Part shown: piece by piece, positions 1 to 9,338 of the stretch
How positions within the stretch are numbered: position 1 is the stretch's first letter
Layout of the letters: each line of letters opens with the position of its first letter
NCBI RefSeq assembly: GCF_012790675.1
Contig: NZ_CP046391.1
Span: 1-64,000, forward strand
Direction: 5' to 3'
Source of the DNA: Anaplasma platys
GTDB taxonomy: Bacteria; Pseudomonadota; Alphaproteobacteria; Rickettsiales; Anaplasmataceae
DNA length: 64,000 nucleotides
Position numbers and translations under genes: made by a program
Notes under the pieces: model-generated
Databases searched by the model: none
What the model saw: only the letters and a program-made list of their open reading frames with translations
What the model was told of the DNA's origin: nothing

Positions 1-280
1 ACGCCCTACAGCATCGCGGCCAGGAATCTTTTGGTTTTGCTCTCGCCGAAAGGGGGGGGGTACGTAGCCGGTGAGCTCACTGGTTACTCGGAACCTTAGG
101 AGCATTGTCGGCACTCGATCACGCTCTGAAAAGGGTACGTTTGGAAACACAAACCCCGAGAAAAACATTTAACAATAGCTTCACTACAACGGTAAATCTC
201 CCGCCTAGAAAGCATTTAAGGTATTTACATTGCCACTTTTCAGTAGTAGCATGCAGACTGGTATATGTTTTTACTCCGCA
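1..280. other. Spacer upstream of ftsZ with a G9 tract
   Basis: No convincing gene is seen here. A run of nine G lies at 52-60, about 220 bases before the chosen ftsZ start. The reading frame open from 105 looks like chance. A continuation of the ftsZ frame upstream to 230 is open but adds residues unlike an FtsZ N-terminus. The ftsZ promoter is presumably here, but no clear -35/-10 pair was recognised. Confidence 0.5.
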
Positions 281-1477
281 ATGTCACTACACGTTTACCT
301 GCCAGACCAGTCTGTGGTGCGGCCTAGAATTACGGTTCTGGGTGTCGGGGGTGCTGGCGGCAATGCGGTAAACAACATGATCCAGTCTTGCTTGCAAGGA
401 GTTAGCTTTGTCGTCGCCAATACTGATGCGCAAGCGCTGGACTGTTCCCTAGCTGAAAAAAGAATCCAACTAGGATTGAACTTAACTAGGGGACTCGGGG
501 CAGGTTCTTTGCCTGAGGTAGGACGCGGAGCTGCTGAGGAATCCATCGAGGAGATTATTGGTGAGATTGCTGACAGCAACATGTTATTTATAACGGCTGG
601 AATGGGGGGAGGTACCGGCACTGGTGCGGCTCCGGTCATAGCAAAAGCAGCAAAGGAAAACAAAATATTGACTGTGGGAGTTGTCACCAGGCCGTTCCAT
701 TTTGAAGGCGCTCACAGAATGAGGACCGCGGAGCTTGGGCTTGAGGAACTGCAGAAGTATGTTGATACACTGATAGTGATTCCTAACCAAAACCTCTTCA
801 GGTTGGCAAACGAAAACACGACGTTTGCTGATGCCTTTCGTCTCGCTGATACTGTCTTGCACACCGGGGTGCGGGGGATAACTGACCTCATGGTGATGCC
901 TGGCCTTATCAATCTTGACTTTGCTGACGTCAAGGTGGTAATGAGCGAGATGGGTAAAGCGATGATGGGCACCGGAGAGGCTGACGGGGAAAACAGAGCT
1001 GTTTATGCGGCTGAAGCTGCGATTTCTAACCCGCTTCTAGATAACATTTCAATGAAGGGCGCCCGTGGCATCCTGATAAACATTACGGGCGGATCGGACA
1101 TGACATTGTTCGAGGTAGACGCCGCAGCGAATCGCATAAGAGAAGAAGTGGATGACAACGCAAACATCATCTTTGGTTCGACCTTTGATGAGGGTAGCAA
1201 TGGTAAAATTCGTGTTTCGGTGCTGGCAACAGGTATTGATGGCAGTCACTTTCAGAAACATCCCACCACTGAAAAAGCTGCCGAACAAAAACCACCAACC
1301 TCCTCAGTCGCGTATGCCTTTGCTGGACCTTCAGTAGGAGAAAGGCCTTCGTTTGGAATAAATTCAGATAGCACAGATTCTTCTGTTGGTGACCCTTATC
1401 TCAGAGAACAAGGAGCCGCTTCATTTAACTGGAATAGCAAGTCCTTCGATGTGCCGGCATTTCTGAGAAAGAAATAG
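281..1477 (+). CDS. ftsZ: Cell division protein FtsZ
   Basis: This is the tubulin-like GTPase that polymerises into the Z ring at mid-cell. The product is 398 residues from the ATG at 281. The nucleotide-binding N-terminus ([17 protein letters not shown]) is followed by the tubulin signature [13 protein letters not shown] and the T7-loop region. A variable linker of about 60 residues leads to a short C-terminal end with the DVPAFLRKK conserved tail used for membrane-anchor binding. An in-frame ATG at 230 would add 17 unconserved residues. The gene overlaps the next one by one base (stop TAG shares its G with a GTG). No ftsA or ftsQ is visible upstream in the window, so the usual division cluster is broken up. 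Confidence 0.97.
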   Translation: MSLHVYLPDQSVVRPRITVLGVGGAGGNAVNNMIQSCLQGVSFVVANTDAQALDCSLAEKRIQLGLNLTRGLGAGSLPEVGRGAAEESIEEIIGEIADSNMLFITAGMGGGTGTGAAPVIAKAAKENKILTVGVVTRPFHFEGAHRMRTAELGLEELQKYVDTLIVIPNQNLFRLANENTTFADAFRLADTVLHTGVRGITDLMVMPGLINLDFADVKVVMSEMGKAMMGTGEADGENRAVYAAEAAISNPLLDNISMKGARGILINITGGSDMTLFEVDAAANRIREEVDDNANIIFGSTFDEGSNGKIRVSVLATGIDGSHFQKHPTTEKAAEQKPPTSSVAYAFAGPSVGERPSFGINSDSTDSSVGDPYLREQGAASFNWNSKSFDVPAFLRKK

Positions 1478-1899
1478 TGCAAGGCTGTAACTGCAATTAC
1501 TGGCTCTTAAAGTCAGAGCCCAATGACTATTCTTGGAGGATGATGTCTGAGGATCGCGTTACTCCCTGGGATGGAGTTCGGAGTCCGCAGGCCATTGCCA
1601 ACATGAAGAAGGCCAAGGTTGGGGATCTTGCTTTCTTTTACCACTCTGGTGTGGAACGTGCCATACAGGGCGTTGTAAGGGTGGTAAAGAATTTCTACAT
1701 CCCGGAGAATGTATTATATGGGCACTTCGAAGTGGAATACCAATTTGACATGCAGAGAGTTATCAGCCTGGCTGAAATTAAGAGAACCCCTCAATTGAGT
1801 TCCATGACAATTCTACGCCAGCCAAGACTGTCTGTAGCAGCCATAACAGCCGAAGAATGGAATACAATCATGGAACTGTCACAAAAGACATGCCCATAG
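1477..1899 (+). CDS. EVE domain-containing protein
   Basis: A 140-residue product resembling the EVE (PUA-like) family, which includes thymocyte nuclear protein 1. Members bind modified bases in nucleic acid; the exact role here is unknown. The sequence opens with the family signature YWLLKSEPNDYSW, followed by WDGVRSPQAIANMKKAKVGD and FFYHSGVERAIQGVV, the usual pocket-forming strands. It starts with GTG overlapping the ftsZ stop codon, which suggests translational coupling, and its end overlaps the ybeY start. Confidence in the family is high, in the function low. Confidence 0.9.
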   Translation: MQGCNCNYWLLKSEPNDYSWRMMSEDRVTPWDGVRSPQAIANMKKAKVGDLAFFYHSGVERAIQGVVRVVKNFYIPENVLYGHFEVEYQFDMQRVISLAEIKRTPQLSSMTILRQPRLSVAAITAEEWNTIMELSQKTCP

Positions 1900-2345
1900 A
1901 AATTCAAACGCATTCCCCGCGCTGGTTTAGACTTGTTAAAAAACCCCACGCGACGACGAGAAGGGTACTGCAGGTTGCCCTCAAAGAAATTGATGTCATT
2001 GAACAAATAACCAACATTTCTGTGGTTCTTGCCAACGACTCTCTTTTGCGGGAACTCAATTTGCAATATCGCAAAAAAGACAAGCCTACTAACGTTTTGT
2101 CTTTTAATTATGATATTGGCACCAGTTGTTGTGGCGAGATATTTCTTTCTATCGATACAATCTTCCGGGAAGCATGCGAGATGAAAATAGAAACAGCGGC
2201 TCACTTTATCCACATGCTGCTCCATGGTTTTCTACACATTAGAGGATACACCCATGATGGAGCAAAGGACACGGCTTTGATGCAATCCAAGGAGATATAT
2301 CTGTTGTCACAGTTTGGCATACAAAACCCCTACGCTTGTGGATAG
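1890..2345 (+). CDS. ybeY: Endoribonuclease YbeY (16S rRNA maturation)
   Basis: YbeY is a zinc-dependent single-strand endoribonuclease needed for 16S rRNA 3'-end maturation and ribosome quality control. The family signature is plain near the C-terminus: HMLLHGFLHIRGYTH, with three zinc-ligand histidines in the H-x3-H-x5-H arrangement. The NVLSF motif lies upstream. The ATG at 1890 gives about 151 residues and overlaps the EVE gene by 10 bases; an ATG at 1857 in the same frame is possible but lies deeper in that gene. The three genes ftsZ-EVE-ybeY probably form one transcription unit. One departure is T in the family's usual GYDH (GYTH here). Confidence 0.93.
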   Translation: MPIEIQTHSPRWFRLVKKPHATTRRVLQVALKEIDVIEQITNISVVLANDSLLRELNLQYRKKDKPTNVLSFNYDIGTSCCGEIFLSIDTIFREACEMKIETAAHFIHMLLHGFLHIRGYTHDGAKDTALMQSKEIYLLSQFGIQNPYACG

Positions 2346-2734
2346 AGCTCATGTTATTTACACGCAGAGTACCTGCAAGGCCTAGAAAAACAATTACTGT
2401 TTCCTAGCAAAAAGCACCCTTACTATTTTAGCCACGACGCTTCACATGTGGTCTGTTGTTGCTCCGAGTACCACAAGACTTTCCGGTAGCAGACGAGCAT
2501 GCTATTTACCACTCTATACCGGGGAAGAAGGCATAATATTTTATTCTAGGTGCGGGTTGGCATTTTTGAACTCACAACCCATGACGACTAGATATAAAAC
2601 CCATTATCCTACTGCAAAATCTCTAGAATTTTGGTGTCCTATCAGGCTTTTAGCATAGTTTGCTGCGATTGAAATTGATCCTGAAACACACTGCGAGTAG
2701 AATGGACATATGAGTAATGAGGTCCCGTTGCGCA
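2346..2734. other. Intergenic region between ybeY and rimM
   Basis: About 390 bases with no supported gene. The open frame at 2446-2658 is cysteine- and serine-rich without family features and is not accepted. No tRNA-like fold or clear terminator was recognised. It presumably carries the rimM-trmD-rplS promoter. Confidence 0.4.
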
Positions 2735-3256
2735 ATGGTCGGTGTTGGAGACAATTTAGTTCTACTGGGTATGTTTTGCGCCCCTCACGGCGTGCGCGGG
2801 CACGTTAAGGTGAAAACTTTCACAGATCGCCCCGATGATATTGCCGCTTACGGCCTGCTATTTGACGAGACAAACAATAGTTCTTACTCCCTATCTGTAG
2901 TCACTGTGTTAAAAAACGATTTCGTAATTGCCAAGATTGCGGGCGTTGATAACAGAACCCAGGCGGAAGCTCTAAAAAATATAAAACTCTTCTGTAGAGC
3001 TTCATGCTTACCTCGTCTGCATGGAGACGAATATTACAAGAATTCTCTGATAGGACTGAGAGTGGAGCTCACCGATGGATCGTCTTTTGGTACAGTTTCC
3101 GAAGTCTTTAACTTTGGTTCCGGGGACATACTGGAAATAAAAACTCCTGCCGGGAAAACCAAACTGTTTCCTTTCAATCAGGAGACATTTCCCCACATAG
3201 ATATTTCCTCCGGGATAATCTCTCTACGGCCACCGGAGACTGTAGGTGCTGTTTAA
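2735..3256 (+). CDS. rimM: 16S rRNA processing protein RimM
   Basis: RimM is an assembly factor for the 30S head that binds ribosomal protein S19. The N-terminal barrel shows the family motif [21 protein letters not shown] at residues 11-31. The C-terminal PRC-like domain ends in the region [10 protein letters not shown]. The start is uncertain: ATG 2735 has a GAGG about 11 bases upstream, while ATG 2717 is in frame and adds six residues. The stop overlaps the trmD ATG by one base, the usual coupled arrangement rimM-trmD-rplS. Confidence 0.94.
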   Translation: MVGVGDNLVLLGMFCAPHGVRGHVKVKTFTDRPDDIAAYGLLFDETNNSSYSLSVVTVLKNDFVIAKIAGVDNRTQAEALKNIKLFCRASCLPRLHGDEYYKNSLIGLRVELTDGSSFGTVSEVFNFGSGDILEIKTPAGKTKLFPFNQETFPHIDISSGIISLRPPETVGAV

Positions 3257-3945
3257 TGATTTTCAACGTCTTGACTATTTTCCCCGCTATGTTTCCTGGT
3301 CCTCTGGGTTGTTCCGTAACGGGAACGGCTCTTCTAAAAGATTTGTGGACCCTCAATGTTTTTGATATTCGCTCCTATGCTGACAAAAACCATGAAAATG
3401 CCAAAGCTTCGGTGGACGACAGACCCTACGGCGGCGGCCCTGGCATGGTGCTGCGCGCCGATGTTCTTGGACGCTGTGTAGACGACGTTTTAGCGGCTCA
3501 TCCAGGAACAAAGCTTGTGTATACTTCACCGCGCGGGGCAAAGTTTAATCAAGATATCGCTAGACAAACTATAGATTTTGACAATATAACCTTACTCTGC
3601 GGGCGCTTTGAGGGAATTGACGAAAGAGTCGTTAGCTACTATAACTTTTCCGAGCTGAGCATCGGTGACTATGTGTTGACCGGTGGGGAGTTGGCAGCTA
3701 TGGTTGTGATAGACTCTTGTGTCAGGTTGCTACCCGGCGTTGTCGGTAATGCAGAAAGCCTTGAGTATGAGAGTATGAGCGGTGGGCTTGAGTATCCTCA
3801 TTATACTCGTCCAGCGACGTGGCGTAGCTTATCGGTGCCAGATGTACTGCTTTCCGGGCACCACGGAGAAATTGAGCAGTGGAGACGAGAGGCAGCAAAG
3901 GAAATAACAAAACAACGGCGGCCTGACTTGTTTAGAGAAACTTGA
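3256..3945 (+). CDS. trmD: tRNA (guanine-N1)-methyltransferase TrmD
   Basis: TrmD methylates G37 of tRNAs reading CCN, CGG and CUN-type codons with SAM and prevents +1 frameshifting. The 229-residue product has the SPOUT trefoil-knot motifs [13 protein letters not shown] and [15 protein letters not shown], plus the N-terminal [12 protein letters not shown] motif. Length is normal. It overlaps rimM by one base and lies 25 bases before rplS. Confidence 0.97.
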   Translation: MIFNVLTIFPAMFPGPLGCSVTGTALLKDLWTLNVFDIRSYADKNHENAKASVDDRPYGGGPGMVLRADVLGRCVDDVLAAHPGTKLVYTSPRGAKFNQDIARQTIDFDNITLLCGRFEGIDERVVSYYNFSELSIGDYVLTGGELAAMVVIDSCVRLLPGVVGNAESLEYESMSGGLEYPHYTRPATWRSLSVPDVLLSGHHGEIEQWRREAAKEITKQRRPDLFRET

Positions 3946-3970
3946 TATTTAAGATTGCGTGGTTATTACA

Positions 3971-4357
3971 ATGAGTGGATTACTTGAAAAGTTTAATACA
4001 AAGCAAATTGCACAGCTGCAGGAAAAATCCGCGAGAGAGATGCCTAGTTTTCTCCCTGGGGACACCATTAAGGTCGGAGTGAACGTTTTTGACGGTGCTA
4101 GCTGGCGGTTACAACATTTCGAGGGCGTTTGTATAAAGAAGAGAAACCGGGGGCTGCATTCATCTTTCACCCTAAGAAAGGTGAGTCAAAACGAAAGCAT
4201 TCAGCTTCAGGTTTTCCTCCATTCGCCAAATTTAAAGTCTCTTGAAGTTGTTCGCACTGGGCGGGTTCGTAGAGCCAAGCTTTACTATCTACTGCCCCTA
4301 TTCGGCAAGGCTGCTCGTATCAAGGAAAGAAAGAGGGTTCTACAGTCTTCGCACTAG
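3971..4357 (+). CDS. rplS: 50S ribosomal protein L19
   Basis: L19 lies at the 30S-50S interface. The product of about 128 residues has the family sequence FLPGDTIKVGVNVFDG and FEGVCIKKRNRGLHSSFTLRK; the C-terminus reads RVRRAKLYYLLPLFGKAARIKE. The ATG at 3971 is preferred to the GTG at 3959. Its last four bases overlap the end of the convergent cinA-like gene. Confidence 0.96.
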   Translation: MSGLLEKFNTKQIAQLQEKSAREMPSFLPGDTIKVGVNVFDGASWRLQHFEGVCIKKRNRGLHSSFTLRKVSQNESIQLQVFLHSPNLKSLEVVRTGRVRRAKLYYLLPLFGKAARIKERKRVLQSSH

Positions 4358-4857
4358 GGCAGGCTGTTACATATCATATCAAGGGCCGCCGCTGCTGCTT
4401 TGCATTGGATTTCGTTCCGGTTTTGAGTACCAAAATTTAACGCGAGCACGGTGGTTGGCTTGTGATGAACTGCTTGGGCTATGAAAACGCATCCCGCATC
4501 TTTTTCGTTGTCTTCACCTAGAAGAGAGTTTCCGGCGACCCCGGTAATCGAGACTGCCATGTCAATATCACGCCTAATGCTGAGGAGGCCCTCAGCCATA
4601 CGTACTGCCACGACTTCACTGACTGAGCTATACTTTTCCAGATCATGAGAACTGACACCCAGAATTTGTTCTTTTGCGGCATTTGAATACGTTACCAAAC
4701 CACATTCCACAACGGCCGAAGCGCCTGGATGCATACAACAAAGGCAGGTCAACAAACCACCAGTGCATGACTCTGCAAAACCGATTATGACGCCGCGCTG
4801 CTTAAGCCGTTGTACACATAACCATGACTTTGTAAAAAGCTCCTCACTTATCTTCAC
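4354..4857 (-). CDS. CinA C-terminal domain family protein (nicotinamide-nucleotide amidase-like)
   Basis: A stand-alone CinA C-terminal domain (PncC type), a family that deamidates nicotinamide mononucleotide in pyridine-nucleotide salvage. The signature GFAESCTGGLL lies near the N-terminus, then GLVTYSNAAKEQILGV and SITGVAGNS. There is no N-terminal molybdopterin-binding-like domain, as in many alphaproteobacteria. The start is uncertain: GTG 4857 gives a family-length product. The frame stays open to a TTG at 4923 that would abut the divergent thrS start. A link to NAD metabolism fits the presence of nadA and nadC elsewhere in the window. Confidence 0.88.
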   Translation of the reverse strand: MKISEELFTKSWLCVQRLKQRGVIIGFAESCTGGLLTCLCCMHPGASAVVECGLVTYSNAAKEQILGVSSHDLEKYSSVSEVVAVRMAEGLLSIRRDIDMAVSITGVAGNSLLGEDNEKDAGCVFIAQAVHHKPTTVLALNFGTQNRNEIQCKAAAAALDMICNSLP

Positions 4858-4922
4858 ATTACTCGTGCCTAGCGTACCAAATGTCCTTATTATACCTATG
4901 TTTACATTTTTCACGCACAGCA

Positions 4923-6830
4923 ATGATTACTATTTCCACTGCACCCGGTATCTCGTCTTCCAGAACTTTTTCGCACCCCATATCGGGACGTGAGGTGGTG
5001 GATTCAATGCTGAAAGAGCGCCGCGATGAAATAGTAGGATTAATTATCAATAACACAGTTCATTGTCTAGACGTCGTCATCGATAAGGATACTCAAATCG
5101 AGCCGATACTATTAACAAGTAAAGAGGCACATACTATCCTTCAAAACACCGCAGCTGTTGTCCTTGCACTCTCTTTGCTTGAGCTATTTCCTGAGGTATT
5201 TCTTGCATTGGGTGGAGCAAAAGACGACGGTTTCCACTATGACTTTGATCTTAAATCTTCATTGTCCGAGAAGGATCTTACGACCATTGAGAAGCATATC
5301 AAGAAGATAGCTGGCGAAAATTTGCCCCTAATAAGCCAATTTTTGGATAAAACGTCGGCACAAATGCACTTTACCTCCGCTAAAAATATTTTCAAACAAG
5401 ATTTTCTTGCTAGTGGGGGAGAAACAGTACCAGTGTGCAAAATTGGCAAAGATTTGTTGCTGCCGGTAAACGGTGTAGTTGCTCCAGCGACTGGCTTTCT
5501 CAAGGCGTACAAGCTAACCAAGCTTTCGGGTGTCTATTGGCAAGGCGAAAGCAGTAATAAAATGATACACCGCATCGATGGAATGGCCTTTTTCAGCGCT
5601 TCAGCCCTCGAGGAACGCTTACGCCTTATCAAAGAGGCCGAACTACGTGATCATCGGCGCATTGCCAAAGAGCTTGAAATCTGTCACATACAAAACGAAG
5701 CGCTTGGACAGGTTTTTTGGCACGATAAGGGATTAACACTGTTTCGCACAGTCGAACAGTACATCAGGGGAAAACTACGGAACCACGGCTATTCCGAGAT
5801 TAAAACTCCCATTATGGTTGATAGATCATTGTGGGAGAGGTCAGGACACTGGGACAAATTCAAGGACAACATGTTTGTGGTGTCGGATGAGAGCAAAGAG
5901 CTGGCCATTAAGCCAATGAACTGCCCTTGTCATGTGCAAATATATAAATTCAAAACTCGCAGCTACAAGGATCTACCATTGAGAATCGCGGAGTTCGGCA
6001 CCTGTCATCGGAATGAGCCTTCGGGCTCGTTATACGGACTCATGCGCGTGCGGGGTTTTACACAGGACGACGCACATATATTCTGCACTCCAGAACAAAT
6101 CCAGGGTGAGGTATTACAATTCTACAGGCTGCTTGTCGAGGTTTATGCTGACTTTGGATTCCATGATATAACAGTAAAACTTTCCGACCGTCCACAAAAC
6201 CGCATTGGCTCGGACGATCTTTGGACTTTAGCTGAAAATTCTCTGGTAAACGCGATGGAAACGGCAGGGGTAGCCTACGAGCTTAACAAAGGCGACGGTG
6301 CTTTTTATGGACCGAAGCTCGAGTTCATCCTGAAAGACGCCCTTGGACGCAGTTGGCAATGCGGTACAGTGCAACTTGATTTTGTATTACCAACAAGGCT
6401 GGAGGCCTATTACGTGGGAGCGGATGGGGAAAAACACCATCCTGTGATGATCCACCGGGCAATTTTGGGAACTTTGGAACGATTTTTGGGTATTTTGATT
6501 GAGCACTATGCTGGAAAGCTGCCTGCTTGGCTTTCTCCGGTACAACTTGCCGTAATCACCGTCAATGAAGATGCTCTAGAATACGCAAGAAGCCTTAAAA
6601 AAATGGCCGAAGAACATGACGTACGAGTCGAGCTAATGGCTTCAGCTGAGAGTATTGGAAACAAGATACGTAAATCTATTTTTAATAAAGTTCCTGTATC
6701 CTGGGTGGTAGGGGCGGCTGAAGTGGAGCAAGGCCTGGTTTCGGTACGAAATCTTGGTTCGGCAGCTGCTTGCTGCATGGGCGCGGATAAAGCGTTGAAA
6801 TCGCTGCTAACATGTGTTAGCATCCGCTAG
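4923..6830 (+). CDS. thrS: Threonyl-tRNA synthetase
   Basis: This class II aminoacyl-tRNA synthetase charges tRNA-Thr. The 635 residues contain an N-terminal TGS-like region, the second editing/additional domain (HRIDGMAFFSASAL), the catalytic core with motif 2 RNEPSGSLYGLMRVRGFTQDDAH, zinc-site residues (MNCPCH), motif 3 HRAILGTLERFLGILIEHY, and the C-terminal anticodon-binding domain. ATG 4923 was chosen because homologues begin shortly before the TGS region; the frame opens upstream at 4881. infC follows after 30 bases, as in many bacteria. Confidence 0.97.
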   Translation: MITISTAPGISSSRTFSHPISGREVVDSMLKERRDEIVGLIINNTVHCLDVVIDKDTQIEPILLTSKEAHTILQNTAAVVLALSLLELFPEVFLALGGAKDDGFHYDFDLKSSLSEKDLTTIEKHIKKIAGENLPLISQFLDKTSAQMHFTSAKNIFKQDFLASGGETVPVCKIGKDLLLPVNGVVAPATGFLKAYKLTKLSGVYWQGESSNKMIHRIDGMAFFSASALEERLRLIKEAELRDHRRIAKELEICHIQNEALGQVFWHDKGLTLFRTVEQYIRGKLRNHGYSEIKTPIMVDRSLWERSGHWDKFKDNMFVVSDESKELAIKPMNCPCHVQIYKFKTRSYKDLPLRIAEFGTCHRNEPSGSLYGLMRVRGFTQDDAHIFCTPEQIQGEVLQFYRLLVEVYADFGFHDITVKLSDRPQNRIGSDDLWTLAENSLVNAMETAGVAYELNKGDGAFYGPKLEFILKDALGRSWQCGTVQLDFVLPTRLEAYYVGADGEKHHPVMIHRAILGTLERFLGILIEHYAGKLPAWLSPVQLAVITVNEDALEYARSLKKMAEEHDVRVELMASAESIGNKIRKSIFNKVPVSWVVGAAEVEQGLVSVRNLGSAAACCMGADKALKSLLTCVSIR

Positions 6831-6860
6831 CGGCTTGTAGTTTGAGTTTGTGGGTACGAG

Positions 6861-7403
6861 GTGGAGAAAAAAGGTCCTAGGATTAATGACGCGATAACGT
6901 CAGAACGGGTTCGTCTCGTTGACGCTAATGGCGATATGGTTGGGGTTGTTTCTATTCAAGAGGCCCTTGCTGCGGCTGCAAGAGAAGGCCTTGATTTGGT
7001 TGAAGTTGGAGCAGATGGGGATTATCCCGTTTGCAAGGTATTCAACTATAGCAAACAGAAGTATACCAAAAAGAAAAACTACGGGACAAAGAAGCAAAAG
7101 TCATCTTCTATCAAGGAGCTCAAGTTCCGCCTGAACATCGAAGACAATGACTACAACATCAAGCTTAACAACCTTAAGTCCTTTATTGAGAAGGGAAACA
7201 AAGTTAAGGTTTCCATTCGCTTTGTTGGACGAGAACTGCAATACAAGGAGGTTGGCCTTGGCATCCTAGATCGGCTGGTGAATGACACCGAGGGTGTGGC
7301 GCGTCCGGAAACTTCGCCTCGAATGGACGGGAATGTCATGAGTATGCTTTTTGGTAGTAAGAACATCAGCTCATCTTCTTCGAGTTCTTCTCAGTCGCAA
7401 TAA
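6861..7403 (+). CDS. infC: Translation initiation factor IF-3
   Basis: IF-3 binds the 30S subunit, controls start-codon choice and prevents subunit joining. The 180-residue product starts at GTG with the conserved KKGPRINDAIT and ERVRLVDANGDMVGVV. The linker (YTKKKNYGTKKQKSSSIKEL) and C-terminal domain (KFRLNIEDNDYNIKL, KGNKVKVSIRFVGRE) follow. The C-terminus is unusual: eight consecutive serines then QSQ, encoded by mixed serine codons. The usual partners rpmI and rplT do not follow. The next 640 bases have no gene. Confidence 0.97.
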   Translation: MEKKGPRINDAITSERVRLVDANGDMVGVVSIQEALAAAAREGLDLVEVGADGDYPVCKVFNYSKQKYTKKKNYGTKKQKSSSIKELKFRLNIEDNDYNIKLNNLKSFIEKGNKVKVSIRFVGRELQYKEVGLGILDRLVNDTEGVARPETSPRMDGNVMSMLFGSKNISSSSSSSSQSQ

Positions 7404-8047
7404 CTTCTCACGACTGTAAGCAGTAAAAACTGCAGCGTTGTTTGCCCGCGCTGCCAGCCCTGTTTTGCCTGTTTACTCACGTTCGTCTTGCTCGTGTCTA
7501 AGAACACAACAAGGATTTGTTTATCCCTCTGCCAACACTACAAATTAGATCGCACAGCAGCGATGTTCGCCTGCCGAGGAATAACTAACTCCCCAGCGCT
7601 GCGCAGAGGCAACCTTTACACTAATCTGCTTTCCTGTGACATGCGCTTTGCAACTTGGTATTGAGCGCTGCTGGATTAGTGTTAGCTAAAACCTGCTGCA
7701 TAGTCGTTTTTCATATCTATAAAAAGAAGAGTGCTGGCACGAGGACTCTTGCTTTGTACACGCCAATACCTTTGGTAGATCATGAAAACATTGGATAATC
7801 TTTTCGGTTACTCGATGGTAGGCTCATCCGTACGAAAAAACTGCTTACTCACAAGAAACAGGTATGAAGTGTTAGGGCTCGTCTAAAGCAATTTTTAGAC
7901 ATCGAATGCACTTATTTCACTTCCACCTTCTCTTTCCTCACTGAGTAATGTGCTCCCGCAAGGGAATTTGGACAATGGCTCTATTACAACTCAGCTGAAA
8001 CTCACAATTTGACCGCACAACCTACACATACAGGCACATCGGCGTGC
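7404..8047. other. Intergenic region after infC
   Basis: About 640 bases between the convergent infC and tsaE genes with no supported gene. Just after infC there are two short overlapping inverted repeats: GCAGT/ACTGC near 7420-7433, and GCAGCG/CGCTGC at 7432-7437 and 7449-7454. They could help end transcription, but no clear U-run follows. Another short stem (AAGAGT/ACTCTT) lies near 7728-7750. Nothing else is recognised. Confidence 0.4.
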
Positions 8048-8512
8048 TCAAAAGAACTCTATCTCAAGGTTCCTAGTATTTTGCTCACCTAGAAGTATGC
8101 TGACACGGAGACAGCATCTAAGGGTGTCGCCCAGTATTTCAGGCCACTCGATTAGCGTAACATTACCATCTATCAGGTCATAAATTCCAAGCTCATTCAC
8201 TTCGCTTATTGAGTTAATCCTGTACAGATCAATGTGACAAAGCTTATAAGCTGGGCACTGATATTCACAAACAACAGGAAAGGTCGGGCTGCCCATAAAA
8301 GGATCCAATGTGAGCTTTTTAATTATCTCGCGGCAAAACACCGTCTTACCCGCGCCCACTTCTCCGCAAACGAAGACAACAGATCCCGACGCCAGCAAAC
8401 CTGACACCCCCAGTGCCACATCCTTAACATCACTTAGAGAAAGCCCTAAGTAACGACGCACACCACGTGTTCTAACTAGATCAACTCGCAAAAGCCGCCT
8501 ACCTACGATCAC
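8048..8512 (-). CDS. tsaE: tRNA threonylcarbamoyladenosine biosynthesis ATPase TsaE
   Basis: TsaE is the ATPase partner of TsaB/TsaD in making t6A37 in ANN-reading tRNAs. The 154-residue product has the P-loop VCGEVGAGKT, then GSPTFPVV and the typical HIDLYRI and LIEWPE motifs. Its first codons overlap the end of the upstream BAX-inhibitor gene by 14 bases on the same strand, so the two are likely cotranscribed. Confidence 0.93.
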   Translation of the reverse strand: MIVGRRLLRVDLVRTRGVRRYLGLSLSDVKDVALGVSGLLASGSVVFVCGEVGAGKTVFCREIIKKLTLDPFMGSPTFPVVCEYQCPAYKLCHIDLYRINSISEVNELGIYDLIDGNVTLIEWPEILGDTLRCCLRVSILLGEQNTRNLEIEFF

Positions 8513-9203
8513 CCATTAGGTGCAACATGTGGATAAAGATATTTATGTAGGCAAAGTAGAGACTTGTCGCCCCCATGATCGCCATCTTACTAACCGTACC
8601 CTCGTTCCCGTCGTTAAACCTGTAATACATGTCCTTAATCTCCTGCGCGTTGACCGCGGTCAGGGCAGTGAAAACCAAAACTCCAACCAGAGAAACTGCA
8701 AAGTACAACGGACCACTTCTGAGAAACAGATTCACCACCGAAGCTATTATTAGCCCAATCACCCCCATAGTAAGGAAAGAACCGTACTTAGACAAGTCGC
8801 GCTTCGTCGTATTCCCATAGAGCGCCATAGCGCCAAACATCGCAGAAGAAATGAAGAACACCCGCGCGATACTATGGGCCGTGTATACCAAGAAAATATA
8901 GGACAAAGAAAGCCCCATGACGGCCGAGAAGCCAAAAAATACCATCATCATGGTACTTGGGCTCATACTCTGAACCCTAGAAGACATAATGAAAACCATA
9001 ACAATGGGAGCCAGAGACACCACCCAGTGCAGAGGAGTTCCATAAATCAGATTCATCAATCCGCTAGAGAGCGACGCCATCAAAGCGACTGCCCCAGTAG
9101 TCCCCAACGCTAGTGCCATATAATTGTACACCCGTATGAGATAACTCCTTAGACCAGCGCTATAGTAGGCACTCTGGTACTGAGCACTATAACTATCGTC
9201 CAT
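8499..9203 (-). CDS. BAX inhibitor-1 / YccA family inner-membrane protein
   Basis: A 234-residue, roughly seven-helix membrane protein of the TMBIM/BI-1 family; bacterial members are pH-sensitive calcium-leak channels or modulators of FtsH. The N-terminus has a short cytoplasmic part with QYQSAYYSAGLRSYLIRVYNYM, typical for alphaproteobacterial members. Hydrophobic helices follow, and a conserved C-terminal part reads NDGNEGTVSKMAIMGATSLYFAYINIF. It overlaps the tsaE start. Confidence 0.92.
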   Translation of the reverse strand: MDDSYSAQYQSAYYSAGLRSYLIRVYNYMALALGTTGAVALMASLSSGLMNLIYGTPLHWVVSLAPIVMVFIMSSRVQSMSPSTMMMVFFGFSAVMGLSLSYIFLVYTAHSIARVFFISSAMFGAMALYGNTTKRDLSKYGSFLTMGVIGLIIASVVNLFLRSGPLYFAVSLVGVLVFTALTAVNAQEIKDMYYRFNDGNEGTVSKMAIMGATSLYFAYINIFIHMLHLMGDRR

Positions 9204-9338
9204 AAGACCTCGTCACACCTCTAACAACAACCCCGCATCCTACCACATATACCAGCATCGATCAACTAGTATTAGCCAATCGCGGCCACAGTACCCATAA
9301 GTCATTAACCATTTCTGCATTTGTTAGCAGTGCTTTGG

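Noticed and set aside
2446..2658. 70-residue open frame between ybeY and rimM
   Set aside because: No family signature, odd composition and no ribosome-binding site.
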